Shown here piece after piece: positions 43,944 through 51,407 of a stretch of DNA of 54,234 nt (position 1 is the first letter of the stretch; each line of letters opens with the position of its first letter). The notes below the pieces were generated by a model, which was not told where the DNA came from, did not search any database, and worked only from the letters and a program-made list of their open reading frames with translations. This DNA is from Gemmatimonadota bacterium (GTDB lineage Bacteria; Gemmatimonadota; Gemmatimonadetes; Longimicrobiales; Gaopeijiaceae), in assembly GCA_028874905.1 (NCBI GenBank), contig JAPPGZ010000086.1, positions 1 through 54,234 on the forward strand, given 5' to 3'. A program made the translations under genes and the position numbers.

Positions 43944-44516
43944 ATGACGCTGGATATCCTCGGCAATCTCGGTGAGTTCGTCGGTGCCATCGGGGTCGTG
44001 CTGTCGCTGTTGCTGGTGGCGCGCCAGATGAAGCGCGGCGTCGAGCAGACCAGGCGCAACACCAGGAGTGTGCGCGCCGCCGCCTTCAATTCGATGGTCG
44101 AGAACAGCATCCGCCTCCTCGAACACGTCTTCCGCGACAGCGAGCTGGCCGATTTCCTCGCGCGGGCCGCCGAAGATCCGGACGGCCTGACGCCCGGAGA
44201 GCGGCTGCGCTGGGACGCCTACATGACCGCGATCTTCCGCCACTTCGGTAACCTGATGTACCAGTGGGAGACCGGGGCGATGGAAGAGAAGATGTGGCAG
44301 TCCTACCGTCGCTCCTTCAAGGACCATCTGGAGGAGGAGGCCTGGATGAACTGGTACCTCGACCACCCGCATCTCTTCGACCAACGCCTCGCGGACGAGG
44401 TGCGCGGCATCCTGGAAGCCCTGGCGAGCGAAGGTGTGCCGCATGCGGTGGCGTGGAAGGACGGAGGGGGTCGCATCGGATTCAAGGCGTCTCTTGGGAG
44501 CGTGACCGAGGGCTGA
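43944..44516 (+). CDS. uncharacterised single-pass membrane protein
   Basis: A 190-residue protein with one N-terminal membrane segment (about residues 9-26, GEFVGAIGVVLSLLLVA) and a soluble, mostly helical domain rich in Trp and acidic residues (RHFGNLMYQWETGAMEEKMW, EEAWMNWYLDHPHLFDQRLA). I do not recognise a named enzyme motif. Similar small proteins with this N-terminal helix plus a DUF6082-like helical domain occur widely. No operon partner is evident, since the next gene is convergent. Confidence 0.7.
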   Translation: MTLDILGNLGEFVGAIGVVLSLLLVARQMKRGVEQTRRNTRSVRAAAFNSMVENSIRLLEHVFRDSELADFLARAAEDPDGLTPGERLRWDAYMTAIFRHFGNLMYQWETGAMEEKMWQSYRRSFKDHLEEEAWMNWYLDHPHLFDQRLADEVRGILEALASEGVPHAVAWKDGGGRIGFKASLGSVTEG

Positions 44517-44555
44517 GTGCCTTGAGTGCACGGTGTCAGCCGCCTGGCACGGCCT

Positions 44556-45017
44556 TCAGCTTCCCGGGCCGGCCTTCCGAAGTCCGTCGATGTCGATCTT
44601 GCCCATCTTGAGCAGTGCTTCCATGACCCGCTTCGGGTCGGCGCTCATCAACTCGCCCATGTTCGAAGGGACCACCTGCCACGACACCCCGTAGCGGTCG
44701 TCGAGCCAGCCGCAGTAGCCCTCGCGGCCCCCCTCTGACAGCGCGTTCCAGTAGTGGTCGACCTCCTTTTGCGACCCGCAGTTCACCACAAAGGAAATCG
44801 CGGGCGTAAACTTGAACATGGGACCCCCGTCGATTCCCTGGAACGTCCGCCCGGATAGCTCGAAGATGACGAACGAGTTCCCTTCGGCCGGTCCGGCGCT
44901 GACCGTCGAGATCTCGATGATCCGGGAATCGGGGAAGAGCGAGACGTAGAACTCGGCTGCCTCTACGCAGCCGTTTTCGAACCAGAGACAGGTGCCGATG
45001 CGATCAATCTTCGCCAT
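44556..45017 (-). CDS. VOC-superfamily PhnB-like protein
   Basis: A 153-residue glyoxalase/bleomycin-resistance-fold protein of the PhnB (3-demethylubiquinone methyltransferase-like) subgroup: IGTCLWFENGCVEAAEFYVS, FPDSRI, GRTFQGIDGGPMFKFTPAIS, FVVNCGSQKEVDHYWNAL and YGVSWQVVPSNMGELM. Despite the subgroup name these proteins have no demonstrated methyltransferase activity. The ATG at 45017 has GGAGGG upstream; an upstream codon at 45062 is rejected. Confidence 0.88.
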   Translation of the reverse strand: MAKIDRIGTCLWFENGCVEAAEFYVSLFPDSRIIEISTVSAGPAEGNSFVIFELSGRTFQGIDGGPMFKFTPAISFVVNCGSQKEVDHYWNALSEGGREGYCGWLDDRYGVSWQVVPSNMGELMSADPKRVMEALLKMGKIDIDGLRKAGPGS

Positions 45018-45211
45018 TGTTCCCTCCTTGAGTTCGTCGCGCGCTGCGGAAACTCGAACCACAGCCAGGTCCGGTGATCAACCTCGCCAAGGATATCCCG
45101 CCCATGGCTACCGACGTAAGGCCCCATTCCTTGTAGATTTAGAGCGTGCGTCGGGCCGTGTGGTTAGATTTCCGGCGGTCTGCGGGGGTATCCGACGACT
45201 GGGTTGAGGCG

Positions 45212-46408
45212 ATGCCATTGGGAGCGAACCAGGAGAAAGCCATCCGTATCCCAGACGCGTACCTCCCGGGATACCTGGCGGCACGCGAGCAGCATCCGGA
45301 ATTGGCGGACGCCTACATCCGCTACACCACGGAAGGTGATCCGCTGGCGGATGCCGTCGTCGCGGACTTGTCGGACCTTCCGCCGAACGAAGTCCACGCA
45401 GTCCTCTCACGGGCGCTGGACGACCCTGCACAGCTGGCTGGCGCTCCCGACTCGCTCAAGGCGTTCATCGGCGAGGCCAACGACATACCGGACTGGTATG
45501 ACAGCGGGCGCGCCAGGGTTGCCTCGAGGGCATTCCTGCGCAATTCGGACATCGTTCTGGCTGCTCTGGTGGGTGGAAGCATCGTGGAAGGGTTCGCCAC
45601 TCTGATCAGCAAATCCTTTCGGATTCGGGGCCGGGTCACGCAGTCCGGCGTCCGCCGCCTCAAGCAGAACGGCATGCAACTTGTCGAGCAGTACCTGCCC
45701 GGCGGAATGGATCCCGGGGGGGACGGGTGGAGGCTGACGCTCAGGGTGAGACTGGTGCACGCGCAGTCCAGACGCCTGCTGACCCAGTCGGACGAGTGGA
45801 ATTACGAGAAGTACGGCACACCGCTGAGCGCCTCCCACATATTCCTTGCCGGCGCCGCCTTTTCAGGCCGGCTCATGCAGCATACCGCGTCGCTCGGAGG
45901 CGACTTTACCCAGGAGGAACGCGACGCGTACGTCCATGTCTGGAAGTACACGGGGCTGCTGATCGGCATTCCCGAACCGCTTCTCTTCGACGACGAAGCC
46001 TCGGCTGTGCGCGCTTTCAAGGTAGGCTTGATGTGCGAACCTCCCGCCGACTACGACGCGATCATCATGGCCAACAGCATCGTGAACAGTGCGCCCGTCA
46101 TCGTCGGCATCACCGATCCCACCGAGCGACGGAAGACGGCTCGGGTCATAACCCAGGCTTGCCGGGAACTCATCGGCGATGAACTCGCCGACACGTTCCT
46201 GTTCCCCAAACGCCGCCGGAAGGTGCTGCCATGGATGCGGTTCAAGAACCGGAGCCGCCGGGTCGTCCGCAAGACGCTGCCCTGGCTGGCCAGGAAGCAG
46301 GATCTGGCCCGCTTCGAATACCTCATGAACTTCGCGAGCCTGGACAAGATGTCGTACTCCTACAAGTTGCCCACGACGCTCTACGACGAAGACTCCCAGG
46401 ACTGGTAG
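45212..46408 (+). CDS. oxygenase MpaB / rubber oxygenase (DUF2236) family protein
   Basis: A protein of about 398 residues with the all-helical heme-binding fold of latex-clearing-protein-like oxygenases: DWYDSGRARVASRAFLRNSD, LVGGSIVEGFATLISKSF, RLTLRVRLVHAQSRRLL with the His position expected for heme coordination, AFSGRLMQHTASLGGDFTQE and YVHVWKYTGLLIGIPEPLLF. Members cleave polyisoprenoids or act as ER-type oxygenases; the substrate here is unknown. No signal peptide is seen. ATG 45212 is preferred; a GTG at 45146 would add 22 residues without a ribosome-binding site. It converges with the M56 gene, 2 bp apart. Confidence 0.78.
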   Translation: MPLGANQEKAIRIPDAYLPGYLAAREQHPELADAYIRYTTEGDPLADAVVADLSDLPPNEVHAVLSRALDDPAQLAGAPDSLKAFIGEANDIPDWYDSGRARVASRAFLRNSDIVLAALVGGSIVEGFATLISKSFRIRGRVTQSGVRRLKQNGMQLVEQYLPGGMDPGGDGWRLTLRVRLVHAQSRRLLTQSDEWNYEKYGTPLSASHIFLAGAAFSGRLMQHTASLGGDFTQEERDAYVHVWKYTGLLIGIPEPLLFDDEASAVRAFKVGLMCEPPADYDAIIMANSIVNSAPVIVGITDPTERRKTARVITQACRELIGDELADTFLFPKRRRKVLPWMRFKNRSRRVVRKTLPWLARKQDLARFEYLMNFASLDKMSYSYKLPTTLYDEDSQDW

Positions 46409-46410
46409 GT

Positions 46411-47496
46411 CTACAGTCCCAACCAGCCCCGCGCGGCCGCGCGTTCGCGCATTTCGCCGTGCTCCTGCTGCACGTGCTCGAACGAACGCCCATCTCCGTG
46501 TGAGGCCTCTCCCGCGGGAGCGATGGCCGGGGCGGCCAACGGGGCGATAGCCAGCAGAGCGACCGAGCCGGCACGCCGCCATCCGCGCGATGGCGCATGC
46601 CGTGTATGGTCTTCGTCCATCAGCCGCCGAACGCGCAGTTCCAGTTGTCGACGGTGGCGGCCGAAGCACGGCACCGGGGTGCACCTGTCCCGCGGCACCA
46701 CCCATCCTGCCACTTCCGCCAGGCAACTTGCCACGGAGAGCGGGTCGTCAAGCTGGCTGGCCGCCCAGTCGTCGCATTGCTCCTCGGCGGCGAGCTGCAA
46801 CTCGCGCGCGGCAAGCCGGAAGAGCGGCTGAAAGAAGAACACGGACTGGAGGACGTTCAGAACGGCCAGCCGGATCGTGTCGCGGCGCAGATGGTGCGCG
46901 ACCTCGTGGCCGAGGAGCGCCGGCCACTCGTTCCCGTCCAGCTCGTGCAATGCGCGAACCGGCACGCAGATCTCGCGACGGGCCCCAACGCCGATCGCAA
47001 TCGGCGAGCCGAGGCTGTGGCTCTCCGTCAGGCGCGGAGCCGGATCCAGGGCGGCCCTTCGGCTGAGAGCCGCGAGGGCATCGCAGGCCCGACGGTCCAC
47101 AACCGGCTCGCGGTGGACAATGCGGCGGCGCATCGCCCGCAGTCGAACGAGGTAGACGGTGACCAGGCCGCCGGCGACCGTGAACCACAGAATCCCGGCG
47201 GCCTGCTGGCCAGCAGCCACGGAAACGGAAGCCGCCCCGTCCACGTGGCCGCGCTTGCCTTCGGAGTGAAGTCCCTCCGCACTGGCCGCGAGCGCTGGCA
47301 TGCGCAGCTGCCAGACCGCAGACTGTTGTGAATTCACCGCGCGGGCGACCGGAGTGATCAGGCTGGCGGCGAGTGCCGTGTACCAGATCGTTTCCCGCAG
47401 GCGCGCATGAGTCCGGGGAAAGAGCCGCAGGATGAGCCAGGCCATGCCGCACCACAGGGTGCTATGGACGAGGAACGTGAGTAGCCAGACCGTCAT
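46411..47496 (-). CDS. BlaR1-type M56 membrane peptidase (no penicillin-sensor domain)
   Basis: A 361-residue M56 family protein. Three N-terminal or central membrane helices (for example WLLTFLVHSTLWCGMAWLIL), a cytoplasmic zinc-peptidase domain with LLGHEVAHHLRRDTIRLAVL (HExxH) and the downstream Glu segment AAEEQCDDWAA, then a fourth hydrophobic stretch (VALLAIAPLAAPAIAPAG) and only about 30 residues. Classical BlaR1/MecR1 has a penicillin-binding domain of about 250 residues after this point; it is missing. The signal sensed is thus unknown. It should cleave the partner BlaI repressor. Its start overlaps the blaI stop by four bases. Confidence 0.85.
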   Translation of the reverse strand: MTVWLLTFLVHSTLWCGMAWLILRLFPRTHARLRETIWYTALAASLITPVARAVNSQQSAVWQLRMPALAASAEGLHSEGKRGHVDGAASVSVAAGQQAAGILWFTVAGGLVTVYLVRLRAMRRRIVHREPVVDRRACDALAALSRRAALDPAPRLTESHSLGSPIAIGVGARREICVPVRALHELDGNEWPALLGHEVAHHLRRDTIRLAVLNVLQSVFFFQPLFRLAARELQLAAEEQCDDWAASQLDDPLSVASCLAEVAGWVVPRDRCTPVPCFGRHRRQLELRVRRLMDEDHTRHAPSRGWRRAGSVALLAIAPLAAPAIAPAGEASHGDGRSFEHVQQEHGEMRERAAARGWLGL

Positions 47497-47912
47497 TCCG
47501 TTCCCTTGTTGCGCTTCGCGGAAACCGCCGCCCTAAGATTATCGAGCTCCCCGCCGTCGATCTCGCCCGACTGCACCAGGTGGTTGACCAGCGCTGCGCT
47601 GTCGCCGGCGAACAGCCGCTGCACGAGGTCGGCCACCATCCCCTGGCGAACATCCGCCTCAGCGATCGCGGGCCGGTAGATGAACTGTCGGCCATTCGCC
47701 CTGTGCTTGACGCACCCGTACTCCTCGAGCTTGCGCAGCATCGTCTTGATGGTCGTGACGGCCAGGCCGCGCTCTTCGAACAGCGCCTGGTGAACCTCGA
47801 TCGCCGGGGCTTCACCGCGCTCCCAAAGGACCCGCATGATGGCCAGCTGCAAGTCTCCGAGTTGACGTTTCGGCTTCATCGCTCGTCTCAGGGGATGGTG
47901 ACCTTCACTCAC
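47493..47912 (-). CDS. blaI: BlaI/MecI/CopY-family repressor
   Basis: A 139-residue winged-helix repressor: LGDLQLAIMRVLWERGEAPA, LAVTTIKTMLRKLEEYGCVK (recognition helix region), the wing HRANGRQFIYRPAI and a C-terminal dimerisation helix (RQGMVADLVQRLFAGDSAAL). BlaI proteins are inactivated by cleavage by their M56 partner. GTG 47912 overlaps the upstream gene stop; ATG 47879 (MKPKRQLGD) is an equally normal start. The operator with two ACTA-N6-TAGT boxes lies upstream of the three-gene operon, implying autoregulation. Confidence 0.9.
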   Translation of the reverse strand: MSEGHHPLRRAMKPKRQLGDLQLAIMRVLWERGEAPAIEVHQALFEERGLAVTTIKTMLRKLEEYGCVKHRANGRQFIYRPAIAEADVRQGMVADLVQRLFAGDSAALVNHLVQSGEIDGGELDNLRAAVSAKRNKGTE

Positions 47913-48685
47913 TACCTCGACCTCGCCTTCAGCTCGGCCTCGAACGCCTGCAGCTCTCCACGCAGGATCTGCAGTTGATTATACAAGGGCCGGTAGGCCA
48001 GGTTCCCCGGGCGCAGCCCCGTCATGCCGGCACCCCGCGCTCCGTGCTCAGCGGCCTCGGCGCCCGCACCATTGCCCTCGCTGCCATGCTCGCCACGGCC
48101 CTCGCCGCCCTCCTCGCCGCCGCTGCCGTGGCCTTGCTCGATGCCGGCCTCCGGGTGGCTGACCCACGAACTGAACGCGTTTCCGAATGCGCCGAGTTCG
48201 ACCGGAATCGTCTGACCGGGCCGGAGGTCGATGCGCCTTGTCGGACCGAGCTCGGTGCCGTTGTCCAAGTGGATCTCGACGCGGACCTGCGACAGGGTGC
48301 TGCGGGTGGTGTTCGTCACCGAGCCCGCAAAGACCTGTGTGGCCGGGTTGAATTGGAGGGTGAGTCGCGCCCCGTTGTCGAACAGCCTGTTCTGCCTGGT
48401 CATCCGGGGGATGTAGGCCCCGCCTTCATTTCCCTCCTGGCTCTCGCGCCGGCCGACCCGCGGCTCAGCCGCCCGGGGACCGAGTCCCGCGTTGACTCTG
48501 GCCTCGCGCAGGTCGGCGCGCGCCTGCTTGACGAGATCGTAGAGCAGATCCGCGTCGGTGGCGTTCCGGCTGGCATTCTGCTGTTGCTCGACGAGAGGCG
48601 CGACGGCCTCCCCTTCGTCCGTGAGTGCAATGGCGCCGGTCACCGCGCTGCCGAAAGCAATCAGGGATGCGATTGCGATCTTCAT
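47912..48685 (-). CDS. uncharacterised exported protein, first gene of the BlaI-controlled operon
   Basis: A 257-residue protein with signal peptide (IAIASLIAFGSAVTGAIALT). A helical segment (about 30-70) is followed by a beta-rich FxLyD-like stretch (ARLTLQFNPATQVFAGSVTN, LSQVRVEIHLDNGTELGPTR, IDLRPGQTIPVELGAF), then a Gly/Glu/His-rich linker (EQGHGSGGEEGGEGRGEHGS) and a C-terminal helix (YRPLYNQLQILRGELQAFEA). I do not recognise the family. GAGGGGAG precedes the ATG. It sits where the beta-lactamase gene is in bla operons, so it is the likely effector of this system. Confidence 0.75.
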   Translation of the reverse strand: MKIAIASLIAFGSAVTGAIALTDEGEAVAPLVEQQQNASRNATDADLLYDLVKQARADLREARVNAGLGPRAAEPRVGRRESQEGNEGGAYIPRMTRQNRLFDNGARLTLQFNPATQVFAGSVTNTTRSTLSQVRVEIHLDNGTELGPTRRIDLRPGQTIPVELGAFGNAFSSWVSHPEAGIEQGHGSGGEEGGEGRGEHGSEGNGAGAEAAEHGARGAGMTGLRPGNLAYRPLYNQLQILRGELQAFEAELKARSR

Positions 48686-48744
48686 CGCTGACTCCCCTCT
48701 GGAGTTGGGTAGTCGCCGCCCGGCCGCGACACGACCGCAGTGAT

Positions 48745-48776
48745 GACTACTGACATAGTTGACTATAACAGTAGTC
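48745..48776. promoter_or_regulatory. BlaI-type operator, two ACTA-N6-TAGT boxes in a 32-bp dyad
   Basis: ACTA-CTGACA-TAGT (48746-48759) and ACTA-TAACAG-TAGT (48762-48775) lie 16 bp apart start to start and together form one larger dyad (GACTACTG ... CAGTAGTC) with a common centre. The MecI site of staphylococci has the same ACTA-N6-TAGT core. A further half-site GTAGTC is at 48709-48714. The element lies 60 bp upstream of the first gene of the blaI operon and 100 bp upstream of the divergent protease gene, so either or both may be controlled. Confidence 0.75.
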
Positions 48777-48876
48777 TATACGGAACGAAAGGCAAGTGCA
48801 AGGGGTAAGTTTTGACGCCGCTCTCCGAGGCGGACTATTCTCAGCGGGAACACGCAATGTCCAGACACGTCGCAGC

Positions 48877-50370
48877 ATGAACCCCTGCCAACCCTTCAAG
48901 TCTGGCCCGAGTGCAAGCCCACTCTTGCGGCCGGTCTCAGCGTTCGTCGCTGCGCTAATTCTCGCTTCCTGCGGCGACGACGAGGTAACCCCGGTTGCGC
49001 CCCCGCCGCCACCACCTCCGCCGCCCCAGGAGCCCAACGTGCTCCCAACGGCCGCCTTCACGATCGACGTGGACCTCGGACAGGTGCCTCTCGAGGTGAA
49101 CGTCGACGCGTCATCGTCGACCGATTCGGACGGCACCCTGGTCTCGTATGCGTGGAGGTTCGGTGACGGCAGCACGGGGACGGGGGTTCGCACCACCCAT
49201 ACCTACGAGGACCCCGGAAGGTACCGAGTCGATCTGACCGTCACGGACGACCGCGGTGATTCGGCATCCGCGCGCGGGTCTGTGGTTGCGTACAGTCCTG
49301 CAGGGAGCGGACCCAACGTCATCGCGGGCACGGTGTGGTTCGACCGCAACATGGATGGGTCCATGGACGACGATGAACGCCGGCTCGGGGGCTTCGCCGT
49401 CTTCGTCGACGAAGACGGCGACGGAGCCTATGACAACGGCGAACGGTTCACCATATCGGCGCCCGACGGGACATACGAACTGGCGGGACTGGATCCGGGC
49501 ACCAGCCATACGGTCTCCCAGGTGTTGGAATTCGGCTGGAGCAGCACCTTTGCGGGACCGGCCGCGCCTCCGTCGGGCGCCCCGCCGCCTGAGACGGCCG
49601 CCATAGTCAACGGCGAGAATGCCGACATCGAGGACTTCCCCTTCCAGGTCGCCCTGCGGACCAGCGATACACAGTTCCAGTTTTGCGGCGGAACGCTGAT
49701 CAACAGCCGCTGGGTGTTGACGGCCGCCCACTGCGTGGCGGGCGCCTCCGCCAGCAACATCGAAGTCCTCGTCGGCAGCGCGGATCTGAACGGCGGCGGA
49801 GAACGCGTGCCGGTGCGGGCGGTCCGGTTCCATTCGAACTTCGGCGCCACGATCGACTACGACGTCGCCCTGCTGCGGCTGCCGGATCCGCTGCTGCGCC
49901 CCCGGGTGTACCTGCAGCGGCGCGACCAGCCGGCCTATTCGGAGCCCGGCGACACGGCGACGGCCATCGGCTGGGGACAGACCGAAACGGGCGACGGATC
50001 CGACGTGTTGAAGCGGACGACGCTGCCGATCATCACCAATGACGTATGCGACAAAGTGGCGGGCATCTACTTCGCTGGCATCACGGAGCGCGTGATCTGC
50101 GCGGGGGCGGAGCGCCTGGGCCGGGGCGTGTGCTTCGGCGACAGCGGCGGTCCTCTGCTCGTGCCGTACGAGGAGTCGTGGATGGAGGTGGGGATTTCGA
50201 GCTTCCTGGTCAACCGGGACCAGTGCGGCAACATCCCGGCTGCGTTTGCGCGCGTGTCCGAACTGTACGACTACATCGTCTCCATCGCGCGGATCGAGGA
50301 CTCGCTGGGCTATGAAGTCGACTGGAGCGAAGGCACCAGGGTGCGGGTCGACTTCGGCAACTTCCACTAG
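48877..50370 (+). CDS. trypsin-family (S1) serine protease lipoprotein with PKD domain
   Basis: A 497-residue lipoprotein (signal ending LILASC, Cys32), then a polyproline spacer, a PKD domain (about 55-140, YAWRFGDGSTGTG with VDLTVTDDRG), an SdrD/Cna-B-like module (VIAGTVWFDRNMDGSMDDDE, with Asp-rich loops that could bind Ca2+) and a chymotrypsin-fold domain: IVNGENADIEDFPFQVAL, VLTAAHCVAG, IDYDVALLRL and GVCFGDSGGPLLV. The residue equivalent to chymotrypsin 189 is Gly, not Asp, so trypsin-like Arg/Lys specificity is unlikely. A surface-anchored protease is inferred. ATG 48877 gives the lipoprotein signal; the frame is open from 48796. Confidence 0.86.
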   Translation: MNPCQPFKSGPSASPLLRPVSAFVAALILASCGDDEVTPVAPPPPPPPPPQEPNVLPTAAFTIDVDLGQVPLEVNVDASSSTDSDGTLVSYAWRFGDGSTGTGVRTTHTYEDPGRYRVDLTVTDDRGDSASARGSVVAYSPAGSGPNVIAGTVWFDRNMDGSMDDDERRLGGFAVFVDEDGDGAYDNGERFTISAPDGTYELAGLDPGTSHTVSQVLEFGWSSTFAGPAAPPSGAPPPETAAIVNGENADIEDFPFQVALRTSDTQFQFCGGTLINSRWVLTAAHCVAGASASNIEVLVGSADLNGGGERVPVRAVRFHSNFGATIDYDVALLRLPDPLLRPRVYLQRRDQPAYSEPGDTATAIGWGQTETGDGSDVLKRTTLPIITNDVCDKVAGIYFAGITERVICAGAERLGRGVCFGDSGGPLLVPYEESWMEVGISSFLVNRDQCGNIPAAFARVSELYDYIVSIARIEDSLGYEVDWSEGTRVRVDFGNFH

Positions 50371-50371
50371 C

Positions 50372-50387
50372 GCGGGCAGCGGCCCGC
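50372..50387. terminator. hairpin between convergent protease and channel genes
   Basis: GCGGGC-AGCG-GCCCGC, a perfect 6-bp GC stem with a 4-base loop, starts one base after the protease stop and ends before the converging channel gene stop at 50394. It probably serves both directions. There is no T-run. Confidence 0.45.
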
Positions 50388-50393
50388 CGCCGC

Positions 50394-51407
50394 TCAGCTC
50401 ACATACTCCCTGAGCGTCGCGACCTGGTCGTGGTCGCCCAGCACGATCAGGTCGTCGCCGGCGCTGAGCCGCATTTCAGCCTTGGGGTTGAACAGGATGT
50501 CCTTGCCGGTGTCGCCCCGCTTGCTGACCGCGATTACTACGAGCCCCGTCCGTTCCGGAATCCGTGCCTCCTGCAGCGTCTGTCCCAGGATCTTCGACCG
50601 CCCGCCCACGGTGGCCTGGTCGATGTGGCGCGAAAGGTGAACCCCGGTGGAGGTCACGTCGAGGAATGAGGCGACGGACGGCCGGGTGAGCAGCGAGGCC
50701 ACCCAAACCGCCCCGGTCACGTTCGGGCTGACCACGTGATCGGCGCCGGCCTGGTACATCTTGGCCGTCGCCGACTGGCCTTCGGCCCGCGCGATGACCA
50801 CCAGCTTCGAGTTCAGGTGCCGGGCCGACAGGCAGACGAAGAGGTTGTCCGCGTCGGCCGAAAGGCAGGTGACGAGCCCCATGGCCGTGTCGATGCCGGC
50901 CCTTCTCAACGCCCGGTCCTCGGCTGCGTTGTCGTCGATGATCAGCACGTCGGGGTCGACATTGCGCAGAGCCTCGCCCGCCTCGGGGTCCCTCTCGATC
51001 ACGACGTAGTTCTTTTTCGCGCCGATCAGTTCCACGATGACCTGCGTCCCCATCCTCCCGCCGCCGCACACGATCACGTGGTCCTTCATGCGACGAATCC
51101 TTTTCATGATTGCACGCTTCCTGTATGTGTTGCGGAGGTCCATCCTCACCATCGACGTCGTGATCAGTGCAAACCACGCCGCCAGCCCCGTGAGGCCGCC
51201 GACGAGCATGATCACCGTCCAGTAGCGCCCGGTCTGGGTCAGGGGATGCACCTCGTGGTAGCCGACCGCGGTGATCGTGATGATCGTCATGTAGAACGAG
51301 TCGGCCCAGCCCCACCCCTCGAGCCAGGCGTAGCCGACCGTTCCCACCGCAACCAGCAGCAGGAAGAAGGCCACGACCATCGCGACCTGGGAGCCGCGGA
51401 AGATCAC
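50394..51407 (-). CDS. potassium channel with TrkA-N (RCK) domains
   Basis: A 337-residue two-helix channel: TM1 VVAFFLLLVAVGTVGYAWL, pore YMTIITITAVGYHEVHPLT, TM2 VIMLVGGLTGLAAWFALI. It is followed by a TrkA-N/RCK domain (HVIVCGGGRMGTQVIVELIG, the NAD-type Rossmann glycines) and a TrkA-C domain (GQTLQEARIPERTGLVVIAV through DDLIVLGDHDQVATLREYV). The filter reads TAVGYHE, a variant of TVGYGD found in this family. The RCK ring probably gates by nucleotide or ion binding. The GTG at 51407 overlaps the stop of the serine hydrolase upstream by four bases; the longer frame to 51512 is rejected. Confidence 0.9.
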   Translation of the reverse strand: MIFRGSQVAMVVAFFLLLVAVGTVGYAWLEGWGWADSFYMTIITITAVGYHEVHPLTQTGRYWTVIMLVGGLTGLAAWFALITTSMVRMDLRNTYRKRAIMKRIRRMKDHVIVCGGGRMGTQVIVELIGAKKNYVVIERDPEAGEALRNVDPDVLIIDDNAAEDRALRRAGIDTAMGLVTCLSADADNLFVCLSARHLNSKLVVIARAEGQSATAKMYQAGADHVVSPNVTGAVWVASLLTRPSVASFLDVTSTGVHLSRHIDQATVGGRSKILGQTLQEARIPERTGLVVIAVSKRGDTGKDILFNPKAEMRLSAGDDLIVLGDHDQVATLREYVS

